Assembly (NCBI GenBank): GCA_002403415.1
Contig: DHHS01000035.1
Span: 6,214 to 16,649, forward strand
Source of the DNA: Sphingomonas sp. UBA4766
GTDB lineage: Bacteria; Pseudomonadota; Alphaproteobacteria; Sphingomonadales; Sphingomonadaceae
Reading direction: 5' to 3'
DNA: 10,436 nucleotides
Shown here one piece after another: positions 1 to 6,523 of the stretch. Each line of letters begins with the position of its first letter. The stretch's first letter is position 1. The notes beneath the pieces were generated by a model. That model was not told where the DNA came from, searched no databases, and saw nothing but the letters and a program-made list of their open reading frames with translations. A program made the position numbers and the translations under genes.

Positions 1-94
1 CCCCCGCCCGCGCCCCCGCCGATTGTTCGGGGGACAGGGTGTCGCGGTGCAACTGGCCTGCGCCGCCATGGATCATCAAGGTCCAGCCCGTCAT
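1..94 (-). CDS. isoaspartyl peptidase / L-asparaginase, N-terminal fragment (cut by left edge)
   Basis: Only the first 31 codons are present, from ATG at 94-92 to the window edge. The product begins MTGWTLMIHGGAG, followed by a stretch resembling LHRDTLSPEQ. The aromatic/hydrophobic strand leading into IHGGAG is the hallmark N-terminus of the plant-type asparaginase/isoaspartyl peptidase (IaaA) Ntn-hydrolase family. E. coli IaaA has IHGGAG at the same place, followed by a similar SRAQMS-type segment. Family members hydrolyse beta-aspartyl dipeptides and L-asparagine after self-cleavage at an internal Thr; that region lies outside the window, so activity cannot be judged. A GGGAG Shine-Dalgarno (plus-strand 102-106) sits 7 nt upstream. 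The start overlaps the stop of the upstream acyltransferase gene as ATGA (94-91), suggesting coupled translation. The identification rests on a short but characteristic motif. Confidence 0.8.
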   Translation of the reverse strand, partial: MTGWTLMIHGGAGQLHRDTLSPEQSAGARAG

Positions 95-1260
95 GATGTT
101 GCTCCCGCCGCCCTTGGCGTGCGGCCCGCCCGCCGCCCGCGCAAGCCGATGAGCGGACGCAGCCAGCCAATCTCGCGCCCCATCCGGTAAAATGCCCAGC
201 ATCCGGCGGCGGTCGCTGCCACCAGGATCACAAACTCGGCCAGCGGCCCGATGTGCGCGCGGAGCAGCGCGCCCGCCACAACCACGATAATCGTCTGGTG
301 AATGAGGTAAAAGGGAAACACCGCTTCGTTCAACATCGCGCGGGCCGGATGGTCATGATTGAGCCAGCGATCTGCCATCCCGACCAGCGCGATCATGATC
401 CCCCAGCTTTGCACCGCCCGCGCCAGGCCAAAGGCAAACCACAGTGCGCGCGACATTTGCGGCGGGCCCATGAAGCGAATTTCAAGCGTTGCGACCACCC
501 CATAACCGATCAGCCCCAGTACTAGCCCCGCCGGCCACCACCGCCGGATCGATACCCAGATCCGATCCGATCCGCGCAGGACAAAACCGAACAGAAACAT
601 CGTAGCATAAACGCGGTGGACCGGCCCGTCATCGACCAGTGCATGGGTTTCGCGCACGCCGGGAAAAGTCCAGGCCATCTGAGCCATCAACAAGGCGATC
701 GGCACGATCACGACGAACGGCCCGCTCATCACCCATTCCACCGCCCGGACCGCCAGCATGCTCACCCGGCGCGGCAGCAGCGCGGCCCCGATGGCAAGCG
801 CCATGGTATAGATCCACAGATAAACGACGAACCACAAATGATTCCACGTCGGCAGCACGATGCCGCCAAGCGTCCCGAGCTTGAAATACTCCTTCGTCCA
901 GAAGTGCCAGAAACTCGCGGTATAGCCATGTTGAGTGCTCAGCTCGACCCAGGGTTGCGGCGGCACGATAACGATAACGCCAAAGAGCAGCGGCGGTATC
1001 AGCCGCTTGGTCCGCCCCCAGGCGAAATCGCCCGACCCCGCGCATCCGGCGAAGATTGCCCGGCTGGCATAGCCCGACACGACAAACAACAGCGGCAGCC
1101 GCCACGCATTCACCGCTTGCATTGGCACGCTGACCCAATCGATCGGGTGCGCCGTCTTCGCATGATAGGGCCAAGTCACAAAGACGAGCGCGATGTGATA
1201 GAAAATGAGCAAGCCAAAGGCCGCGATCCGCAGCCAGTCCATGCCATAGTGCCGCCCCAA
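91..1260 (-). CDS. acyltransferase family 3 integral membrane protein
   Basis: A multi-pass inner-membrane protein of the Acyl_transf_3 (OafA/NodX-like) family, whose members move acyl groups, often acetyl, onto sugars or other envelope substrates. The N-terminus reads HYGMDWLRIAAFGLLIFYH and contains the family's Arg-x10-His pair (R11 and H22 with the start used here). About ten hydrophobic segments follow, and the C-terminus is basic (around RGRRAGR). The start is a judgement: the frame is open back to a TTG at 1302, but a GGTGGAG Shine-Dalgarno (plus-strand 1269-1275) lies 8 nt before a TTG at 1260, giving 389 aa. The only early ATG, at 1242, would cut off the conserved HYG residues. The gene is divergent from ispG and overlaps the downstream isoaspartyl peptidase gene by 4 nt. 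I cannot tell the substrate; no glycan or lipid gene is directly attached. Confidence 0.85.
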   Translation of the reverse strand: MGRHYGMDWLRIAAFGLLIFYHIALVFVTWPYHAKTAHPIDWVSVPMQAVNAWRLPLLFVVSGYASRAIFAGCAGSGDFAWGRTKRLIPPLLFGVIVIVPPQPWVELSTQHGYTASFWHFWTKEYFKLGTLGGIVLPTWNHLWFVVYLWIYTMALAIGAALLPRRVSMLAVRAVEWVMSGPFVVIVPIALLMAQMAWTFPGVRETHALVDDGPVHRVYATMFLFGFVLRGSDRIWVSIRRWWPAGLVLGLIGYGVVATLEIRFMGPPQMSRALWFAFGLARAVQSWGIMIALVGMADRWLNHDHPARAMLNEAVFPFYLIHQTIIVVVAGALLRAHIGPLAEFVILVAATAAGCWAFYRMGREIGWLRPLIGLRGRRAGRTPRAAGATS

Positions 1261-1268
1261 CGCCGTTT

Positions 1269-1275
1269 CTCCACC
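1269..1275 (-). promoter_or_regulatory. ribosome binding site deciding the acyltransferase start
   Basis: On the minus strand this reads GGTGGAG, 8 nt before a TTG codon at 1260-1258. Neither the upstream TTG at 1302 nor the ATG at 1242 has a comparable site at the right distance, so this favours 1260 as the true start. Confidence 0.55.
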
Positions 1276-1325
1276 GGGCAGGCACTCAAACGCTGCTGCC
1301 AAATCTGCGCTGCCCCGCTATCATA

Positions 1326-1354
1326 TCGACGCGCGGTGCAGCGATCGCTATATC
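1326..1354 (+). promoter_or_regulatory. possible ispG promoter
   Basis: TCGACG (1326-1331, 4 of 6 matches to TTGACA) and TATATC (1349-1354, 4 of 6 matches to TATAAT) are separated by 17 bp and would start transcription about 20-25 nt before the ispG ATG. The segment also contains the 8-bp palindrome GCGATCGC (1341-1348). The matches are weak and such pairs occur by chance, so this is only a candidate. Confidence 0.25.
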
Positions 1355-1383
1355 GCGCGCATCATCATCAAGGAACACTGCTC

Positions 1384-2511
1384 ATGTCCCTTCGTCCGTG
1401 GCGCGACATTACGCGTCGGCAAAGCCGTCAGATCATGGTGGGCAATGTGCCCGTGGGGGGCGACGCGCCAGTGACGGTGCAGACGATGACCAACACGCCG
1501 ACGTCCGATCCGGTTGCGACCATCAACCAGATCCGCCGCTGTGAAGAAGCGGGCGCCGACATTATCCGCGTGTCCTGCCCCGATGTCGAAAGCACAGCGG
1601 CACTGAAGCAGATTGTGCGTGCCGCGCGCGTGCCGATCGTCGCGGACATCCATTTTCATTATAAGCGCGCGCTGGAGGCGGCGGATGCGGGCGCGGCGTG
1701 TCTGCGCATCAACCCCGGCAATATCGGCTCGGCGGAGCGGGTGCGCGAAGTGGTGAATGCCGCGCGCGCCAATGGCTGTGCGATCCGCATTGGCGTCAAT
1801 GCCGGCAGCCTGGAAAAGGATTTGCTCGAAAAATATGGGGAACCCTGCCCCGAAGCCCTGGTCGAGTCTGCGCTCGATCATATCAAGCTGTTGCAGGATC
1901 ATGATTTCCATGAATTCAAGGTCGCGGTGAAGGCGTCTGACTTGTTCCTCGCGGTTGCCGCCTATCAGCAATTGGCCGAAGCGGTCGATTGCCCGTTGCA
2001 TCTGGGGATTACCGAGGCGGGCGGCTTTGTCGGTGGCACCGTGAAATCGGCGATCGGCATTGGCTCACTCTTGTGGTTCGGTATTGGCGATACGTTGCGC
2101 GTGTCGCTGTCTGCGGAGCCCGAGGAGGAAGTGCGCGTCGGGTTCGAGATTTTGAAGGCGCTGGGCATCCGCAATCGCGGGGTGCGCGTGGTGTCGTGTC
2201 CATCGTGCGCGCGCCAGGGTTTCGACGTGATCCGCACGGTGCAGGCGCTGGAGGAAAAACTTCAGCATATCCGCACCCCCATGTCGCTGTCGGTGCTAGG
2301 TTGCGTCGTCAACGGCCCCGGCGAAGCGCGCGAAACCGATATCGGCCTGACCGGCGGCGGCAATGGCAAGCATATGGTCTATCTGTCGGGCGTTACCGAC
2401 CACACGGTTGAGAGCGCCGACATGATCGACCACATCGTCAAGCTGGTCGAGGCAAAGGCAGCCGAGATTGAGGCGGCGGACGCGGCGCGCGTGTCGGTCG
2501 CCGCCGAATAG
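1384..2511 (+). CDS. ispG: flavodoxin-dependent 4-hydroxy-3-methylbut-2-enyl diphosphate synthase (IspG/GcpE)
   Basis: Cytosolic [4Fe-4S] enzyme of the MEP isoprenoid pathway, converting 2-C-methyl-D-erythritol 2,4-cyclodiphosphate to HMBPP with electrons from flavodoxin or ferredoxin. The 375-aa product matches the short bacterial form end to end. It shows VGNVPVGGDAPVTVQTMTNT (residues 19-38), VADIHFHY (86-93), LRINPGNIG (107-115), RIGVNAGSLEKDLLEKYGEP (135-154), LGITEAGG (207-214) and GIGDTLRVSL (233-242). The cluster ligands are C272, C275 and C307, with the fourth ligand E314 in NGPGEA, as in E. coli IspG. The ATG at 1384 has AAGGAA (1370-1375) 8 nt upstream. The frame stays open far upstream, through the opposite strand of the acyltransferase gene, but nothing there resembles IspG. 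A protease gene follows after 39 bp and may be cotranscribed. Confidence 0.98.
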   Translation: MSLRPWRDITRRQSRQIMVGNVPVGGDAPVTVQTMTNTPTSDPVATINQIRRCEEAGADIIRVSCPDVESTAALKQIVRAARVPIVADIHFHYKRALEAADAGAACLRINPGNIGSAERVREVVNAARANGCAIRIGVNAGSLEKDLLEKYGEPCPEALVESALDHIKLLQDHDFHEFKVAVKASDLFLAVAAYQQLAEAVDCPLHLGITEAGGFVGGTVKSAIGIGSLLWFGIGDTLRVSLSAEPEEEVRVGFEILKALGIRNRGVRVVSCPSCARQGFDVIRTVQALEEKLQHIRTPMSLSVLGCVVNGPGEARETDIGLTGGGNGKHMVYLSGVTDHTVESADMIDHIVKLVEAKAAEIEAADAARVSVAAE

Positions 2512-2518
2512 CCCGACT

Positions 2519-2550
2519 TAAGGCGCGGTTATCCATATGCCTTAGCCGCG
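2519..2550 (+). repeat. overlapping inverted repeats between ispG and the protease gene
   Basis: Two hairpins share bases. One pairs TAAGGC (2519-2524) with GCCTTA (2539-2544). The other pairs CGCGGTTA (2524-2531) with TAGCCGCG (2543-2550), 8 bp with one G-U and an 11-nt loop. The second stem ends immediately before the GTG at 2551. There is no following T-run, so an intrinsic terminator is not supported. It could slow translation start, act as a weak attenuator or an RNA-processing site, or be chance. Confidence 0.4.
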
Positions 2551-3114
2551 GTGGAAGGGCATCGCGGCTATACACGGCGTGTGCGATGGACTCTCTTTTT
2601 TGTGACGCTGGTCGGGACGGCGCTTGGCCTGATGGTGCCCTTATCGCCACCCGCGCCACAGCCTGCCGCCACCCCGCTGCCCGTGCGGTCCGACCCCCCA
2701 GCCGGGGCGGGCGCTGTCGCGCCCACAGTCGTCGCGCCGCCGCTGGCCCCCCCAAGCGAAACCGTGCTTGACCGCACGCCGCACGGTCATTTCGTCGCGA
2801 TTGCCGATGTCAACAACATGCCAATCCGCTTTGTCGTCGATACTGGCGCCGACATCGTCGCGCTGACCGAAGCCGATGCGCGGCAAGCCAATATCGCGTT
2901 TGACCCGTTGCAATATCAGGTGATTGGCCGGGGTGCGGCGGGCGATGTGCGGGGGCAGGAAGTGACGCTCGATTCGCTCGTGCTCGACGGCAAGCGCGCC
3001 ACCAATGTCCGCGCGGTGGTGATCGAGGGCGGCACCATATCGTTGCTCGGCCACACCTATCTGCGTCAACTCAATAGCGTCAGCATCGCGGGCGATCAGA
3101 TGCGGCTGCGCTGA
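2551..3114 (+). CDS. retropepsin-like aspartic protease, membrane-anchored (TIGR02281-type)
   Basis: A small single-domain clan AA aspartic protease. Its active-site motif is VVDTGAD (residues 95-101, catalytic D97), followed by the family's second hallmark, LLGHTYL (165-171), near the C-terminus. With one catalytic Asp it should act as a homodimer, as retropepsins do. Residues 13-31 form one hydrophobic segment (WTLFFVTLVG and on) preceded by arginines, fitting a signal anchor. A Pro/Ala-rich linker (about 32-70) then leads to the protease domain, which should lie in the periplasm. Substrate unknown. The start is uncertain: GTG 2551 gives 187 aa and GTG 2581 gives 177 aa, beginning just before the anchor; neither has a good Shine-Dalgarno. 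The short gap after ispG suggests shared transcription, though a functional link to IspG is not evident. Confidence 0.85.
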   Translation: MEGHRGYTRRVRWTLFFVTLVGTALGLMVPLSPPAPQPAATPLPVRSDPPAGAGAVAPTVVAPPLAPPSETVLDRTPHGHFVAIADVNNMPIRFVVDTGADIVALTEADARQANIAFDPLQYQVIGRGAAGDVRGQEVTLDSLVLDGKRATNVRAVVIEGGTISLLGHTYLRQLNSVSIAGDQMRLR

Positions 3115-3122
3115 GCCCAGCG
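3109..3122 (+). repeat. small inverted repeat at the end of the protease gene
   Basis: CGCTG (3109-3113) and CAGCG (3118-3122) form a 5-bp stem with a 4-nt loop over the TGA stop. No T-run follows, so it is at best a weak 3'-end structure and may be chance in GC-rich DNA. Confidence 0.25.
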
Positions 3123-3151
3123 GGTCGCGCGGCGGCCGGTTCGCGTGCAGC

Positions 3152-3179
3152 TTGACTCATTAGCTATCGTTGATAGGGA
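3152..3179 (+). promoter_or_regulatory. possible promoter before the MATE gene
   Basis: TTGACT (3152-3157) matches the -35 consensus at 5 of 6 positions. A poor -10 candidate, TAGGGA (3174-3179), lies 16 bp further on. Within the spacer region is a short inverted repeat, CTATC-GTT-GATAG (3164-3176), which could be an operator half-site pair. The location in the 169-bp gap before the transporter is suitable, but the -10 is weak. Confidence 0.3.
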
Positions 3180-3283
3180 TTCTGGATCCAAGCGAGAGCC
3201 GAAGCAATTTGCCAGTGCGATCCCCTTTCTTGCGTGACGCTTCGACGGCTCCGAGCTTGCGCCCCGGTGACGGGCCAGCGCGT

Positions 3284-4621
3284 ATGACCATGGCGAGCGA
3301 TGCCCGCCGCGCCGCGATGCTGCACGGTCCAGTCGTGCGCACCCTGCTCGCCCTCGCACTACCGACATTGTCGGTGATTGCCGCGCAAACCTTTGTCGCG
3401 GTGCTCGAGGCGTATTGGATCAGCAGGCTCGGCACCGATGCGGTGGCCGGGGTCTCGCTCGTGCTGCCGCTGCTCGTGTTGATGGGCACGATGAGCAATG
3501 GCGGGATCGGCGGCGGCGTCTCGTCGGCGGTCGCGCGCGCGGTCGGCGGCGGCCGGGCGGTCGATGCCGATGCGCTGCTCACCCATGCAGTGGTCATTGC
3601 CACGCTGTTTGGCGGTGCCTTCACCGCCGTGATGGAGGTCGGCGGGCCATCAATCTATGCAGCGTTGGGCGGTAGCGGCGCTGCCCTCGATACAGCGCTT
3701 GCCTATTCGCGCTGGGTATTCGGGCTGGCCGTGCCGATCTGGCTGGTCAATCTGATCGGTGCGGCGCTACGCGGGGCGGGGGAAGTCCGATTGCCCGCGC
3801 GGATCAGCCTGGGCGGCGCGATCATGCTGATCCCGGTGGTGCCGGTGTTGATGTTTGGCCCCGGACCGCTGCCAAGGCTTGGGATCGCCGGGGCGGGGAT
3901 TGCGCTTGCGATTTATTACGGTGGCGCGCTCATCGTGCTGCTGCGCTATCTGCACAGCGGTTCGGGCGTGTTGACGCTGCGCCGACATCCGATTGCGCCG
4001 CACCATATTCGGGCGATCATGGGGGTGGGGCTTATTTCCGCAATCGGCACGGTCACCGCCAGCCTGACCACGGTTGTCGTCACCGGTGCGGTTGGTGGCT
4101 ATGGCGCGACGGCACTTGCGGGGTTCGGGATTGCGTCGCGCGTCGATTCGCTGCTCGTGCCCTTGCTCTTCGGGCTGGGCACGGCGGTGGTGACGATGGT
4201 GGGGGCAGCAACGGGTGCTGGCGACTCTGCCCGCGCGCGACGGGTAGCATGGACCGCAGCGGCGATGGCGTTCGGCGCGACCGAGGTGATTGGGGCGGTG
4301 CTCTATCTGTGGCCAGTAGGGTGGAACGGCATGTTCAGCGATGATCCGGCCGTCCTAGCGGCAGCCAATGGCTATTTCGCAGCGGTTGCTCTGCTCTATG
4401 GGGTGATCGGCATGGGGTTGATGCTGTTCTTTGCGTGTCAGGGGCGCGGCACGATGGCATGGCCATTTGCGGCCGGGATCGCGCGTTTGACCGTCACGGC
4501 AGCGGCGGCATGGTGGCTGGCGCAGGCGGGCGCGACTTTGCCGCAACTCTATGGTGCGGTCGCGCTCGGTGCCGTCCTGTTCGGCGCGATCAACATCTAC
4601 GGGTTCTGGCGCGTCTCATAG
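3284..4621 (+). CDS. MATE family efflux transporter
   Basis: An inner-membrane antiporter of the multidrug and toxin extrusion family, which expels cationic drugs, dyes or metabolites using a Na+ or H+ gradient. The 445-aa length and roughly 12 hydrophobic segments in two similar halves fit the family. The first half begins around PVVRTLLALALPTLSVIAAQ and contains GTDAVAGVSLVLPL (a common MATE helix 2 pattern) and GGGVSSAVARAVGGG. The second half has GFGIASRVDSLLVPLLFGLG, the counterpart of the conserved loop and helix 8. The start is chosen at ATG 3284; ATG 3290 is nearly equivalent. The frame is open back to a TTG at 3170, but that extension is polar and not MATE-like. Shine-Dalgarno signal is weak. 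The 3' end overlaps the convergent tetR gene by 25 bp. Substrate unknown. Confidence 0.92.
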   Translation: MTMASDARRAAMLHGPVVRTLLALALPTLSVIAAQTFVAVLEAYWISRLGTDAVAGVSLVLPLLVLMGTMSNGGIGGGVSSAVARAVGGGRAVDADALLTHAVVIATLFGGAFTAVMEVGGPSIYAALGGSGAALDTALAYSRWVFGLAVPIWLVNLIGAALRGAGEVRLPARISLGGAIMLIPVVPVLMFGPGPLPRLGIAGAGIALAIYYGGALIVLLRYLHSGSGVLTLRRHPIAPHHIRAIMGVGLISAIGTVTASLTTVVVTGAVGGYGATALAGFGIASRVDSLLVPLLFGLGTAVVTMVGAATGAGDSARARRVAWTAAAMAFGATEVIGAVLYLWPVGWNGMFSDDPAVLAAANGYFAAVALLYGVIGMGLMLFFACQGRGTMAWPFAAGIARLTVTAAAAWWLAQAGATLPQLYGAVALGAVLFGAINIYGFWRVS

Positions 4622-5232
4622 CCATGCATCATCGCCGCGATGTGGCAATCGATCAGCCGCGCCCGGTCTGTCCAGGGGAAATGCGGTCGCGCGATCAGCA
4701 ATGAGACGAGCCCGTGGAGCGACGCCCACATGCTCTGCGCAATCAACGAGACGTCATCTGATGCCACGCCGTCGCCCAGATAATCGGCAACGCATTGGCA
4801 GTGGATCGCAAAGGTGGCGAGGCCCGCGGTCAGCACAGGGTCGTCCGCACCCTTTTCGCCGGCCGTATCGGCTTCGATCATGAAGGCCACTCGGTAAGCG
4901 TCGGGCTGTTCGAGCCCAAAGGTAACATAGTTGCGCGCAACCGCGACCAACCGGTCCTGTGCTGACCCCGGCGCGCTACACGCGCGGCGCATCTGATCGG
5001 CCAGCGCGGCAAATGCGCGTAATCCAACCTCGCCGATCAGCGCATAGCGATTGGGGAAATAGCTATAAAGCGTCGGTTGCGAGATGCCCACGGCCTGCGC
5101 AATCTGGCGGGTCGAGACGTTATGCACCCCGGCCTCACTGATAAGGCGAAGTGCATGGGCCAAAATCTCCTCGCGCCGCTCCCCGCCATGCCCCTTTGCC
5201 TTGCGCGGCAGCAGATGAGAGGTGAGCTGCAT
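4597..5232 (-). CDS. TetR/AcrR family transcriptional regulator with WHG-type C-terminal domain
   Basis: A 211-aa one-component repressor-type regulator. The N-terminal DNA-binding domain runs from about residue 18 (RREEILAHALRLISEAG) through the helix-turn-helix VSTRQIAQAVGISQPTLYSYF (39-59), a classic TetR pattern. The C-terminal ligand and dimer domain carries MWASLHGLVSLL (168-179), the W-x-x-x-HG signature of the WHG subgroup. The start is ATG at 5232-5230; an open extension upstream to 5343 is Arg/Pro-rich and not TetR-like. No strong Shine-Dalgarno is seen. It converges on the MATE gene (25-bp 3' overlap) and is divergent from the rml operon 391 bp away. TetR regulators often control a neighbouring transporter or divergent gene. 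Either is possible here; ligand and targets cannot be read from the sequence. Confidence 0.92.
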   Translation of the reverse strand: MQLTSHLLPRKAKGHGGERREEILAHALRLISEAGVHNVSTRQIAQAVGISQPTLYSYFPNRYALIGEVGLRAFAALADQMRRACSAPGSAQDRLVAVARNYVTFGLEQPDAYRVAFMIEADTAGEKGADDPVLTAGLATFAIHCQCVADYLGDGVASDDVSLIAQSMWASLHGLVSLLIARPHFPWTDRARLIDCHIAAMMHGYETRQNP

Positions 5233-5243
5233 TGGATCACTGT

Positions 5244-5274
5244 GCAGATATGGCCGGATTATGCAACAATCTGC
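5244..5274. promoter_or_regulatory. candidate TetR operator (inverted repeat)
   Basis: GCAGAT (5244-5249) and ATCTGC (5269-5274) are perfect inverted copies 19 bp apart, beginning 12 bp upstream of the tetR start codon. A minus-strand CATAAT at 5259-5264, a possible -10 box, lies between the arms. Position suits autoregulation by the TetR protein, but the inner bases are not symmetric and the arms are short. Confidence 0.3.
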
Positions 5275-5287
5275 CCGCATGGCGGGC
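5273..5287. repeat. perfect short hairpin upstream of tetR
   Basis: GCCCGC-ATG-GCGGGC, a 6-bp GC-only stem with a 3-nt loop, directly abutting the outer arm of the neighbouring inverted repeat. There is no T-run on either side, so it is not a typical terminator. Confidence 0.35.
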
Positions 5288-5466
5288 GATGGGCGCGACC
5301 GCGGCGAATATCGGGTCGATGGTCGAGGCGGCGCAACGCCCAAGCCGTTGCCCGCGACACGGTGGCCGCAGGTTCGATCGCCGGTTGCCGCCCCCTCAAG
5401 ATCAGATCGAGCCGCCTGGTCGCGGCGTCAACGGCTCGGTAACCAGACGTCAAGCGGGTTCGCGAG

Positions 5467-5502
5467 TGGCTTGCGATGCTCCCCGGGGAGCCGGGAGAGC
5501 CA
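5467..5502. promoter_or_regulatory. 36-bp symmetric dyad upstream of rmlA
   Basis: The core GCTCCCCGGGGAGC (5478-5491) is a perfect 14-bp palindrome. Flanking it at equal 6-bp distances are TGGCT (5467-5471) and AGCCA (5498-5502), themselves inverted copies centred on the same point. The symmetric two-tier layout is operator-like, about 120 bp before the rmlA start and 235 bp before tetR. Which protein, if any, binds it is unknown. Confidence 0.4.
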
Positions 5503-5608
5503 ATGGGGCCAACCCAGTCGCGCAGCCGGATTCCGAACTATTCCCCGCATTATTGCTGACCTGGCGTTTCGCCTCGGCGGCGCCCTTGAATTGGGCATAA
5601 AGAGTGAT

Positions 5609-5615
5609 AAGGAGG
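5609..5615 (+). promoter_or_regulatory. strong ribosome binding site deciding the rmlA start
   Basis: AAGGAGG, a near-perfect Shine-Dalgarno, lies 8 nt before TTG 5624. The next in-frame candidate, GTG 5639, is 23 nt away, too far. This fixes a TTG start for rmlA. Confidence 0.8.
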
Positions 5616-5623
5616 CCACGGAT

Positions 5624-6523
5624 TTGACCGGGGGTGTTGTGCGCAAAGGTATCATCCTCGCAGGCGGGTCAGGCACGCGACTTTATCCGCTTACTCGGGC
5701 GGCATCGAAGCAGCTGATGCCGGTTTATGACAAGCCGCTGATCTATTATCCGCTCTCCACATTGATGCTCGCTGGCATTCGTGAGGTGCTGATCATAACC
5801 ACGCCGCAGGACCAGTCAGCGTTTAAGGCATTGCTGGGGGACGGCTCTGCCTGGGGCATGGCGCTGCATTACAAGGTGCAACCCGAGCCGGGCGGGCTTG
5901 CACAGGCCTATCATATTGGCGCCGATTTCGTTGGGGACGCGCCATCGACATTGGTGCTGGGCGATAACATTTTTTATGGGCACGGGTTGACTGAGTTGCT
6001 CGCAAATGCGTCGTGCAGGGAGCATGGCGCGTCGGTTTTCGGCTACTATGTCAAGGACGCGCGCCCCTATGGCGTGGTCTCTTTCGACGCTGCGGGGCGG
6101 GCCGAAACGATTGAGGAAAAACCTGCCGAGCCTAAATCCAATTACGCGGTGACCGGGCTTTATTTTTATGATGGCACCGCCGTTGCCAGGGCACGCGATC
6201 TGAAGCCATCGGCGCGTGGCGAGCTTGAGATTACCGATCTGAATCGAACGTATCTTGAGGAAGGGAAACTGTCCGTCGAGTTGATGGGCCGCGGTTATGC
6301 CTGGCTCGACACGGGCACTCACGCATCGTTGCTGGACGCTGCCAATTATGTGCGGTTGATCGAGGAACGACAGGGGTTGAAGATATGTTGCCCCGAGGAA
6401 ATCGCGTGGCGGCTTGGCTTTATCGATGATGCCGCGCTGGAGGAACTCGCACGGCCGCTTATCAAGTCGGGCTATGGACAATATCTCATCGGCTTGTTGA
6501 CGCGGGGTCTAACTTGGAACTGA
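5624..6523 (+). CDS. rmlA: glucose-1-phosphate thymidylyltransferase
   Basis: First step of dTDP-L-rhamnose synthesis: dTTP plus glucose-1-phosphate gives dTDP-glucose and pyrophosphate. The 299-aa product has the nucleotidyltransferase fold motifs of RmlA: GGSGTRLYPLT (residues 14-24), KQLMPVYDKPLIYYPLS (29-45), LGDNIFYG (112-119, with metal-binding D114), IEEKP (163-167) and GYAWLDTGTH (224-233, with the second metal-binding Asp D229). The length is normal for the long RmlA form, which includes the C-terminal helices. The start is TTG, set by the AAGGAGG site; the frame is open back to 5222 but that stretch is not RmlA-like. It is the first gene of an rmlACDB operon and its last 10 nt overlap rmlC. 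Base composition is visibly less GC-rich than the MATE gene upstream. Confidence 0.97.
   Translation: MTGGVVRKGIILAGGSGTRLYPLTRAASKQLMPVYDKPLIYYPLSTLMLAGIREVLIITTPQDQSAFKALLGDGSAWGMALHYKVQPEPGGLAQAYHIGADFVGDAPSTLVLGDNIFYGHGLTELLANASCREHGASVFGYYVKDARPYGVVSFDAAGRAETIEEKPAEPKSNYAVTGLYFYDGTAVARARDLKPSARGELEITDLNRTYLEEGKLSVELMGRGYAWLDTGTHASLLDAANYVRLIEERQGLKICCPEEIAWRLGFIDDAALEELARPLIKSGYGQYLIGLLTRGLTWN

Larger units (their letters stand above)
5233..5623. other. 391-bp intergenic region between tetR and rmlA
   Basis: The translated frames here show no recognisable protein, only low-complexity Arg/Pro/Ala-rich text. It must carry the promoters of the divergent tetR and rml units, but I could not find a convincing -35/-10 pair for either. 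It holds an inverted repeat near tetR (5244-5274), a short perfect hairpin (5273-5287), a 36-bp dyad (5467-5502) and the rmlA Shine-Dalgarno (5609-5615). It is long for this gene-dense window. Confidence 0.6.

Noticed and set aside
616..1383. Long open upstream extension of the ispG frame
   Set aside because: It runs antisense through the acyltransferase gene, is His/Arg/Pro-rich, has no IspG similarity, and a good Shine-Dalgarno supports ATG 1384.
5222..5623. Open extension upstream of rmlA that would add over 130 residues
   Set aside because: The translation is low-complexity and unlike RmlA, and the AAGGAGG site fixes the start at TTG 5624.
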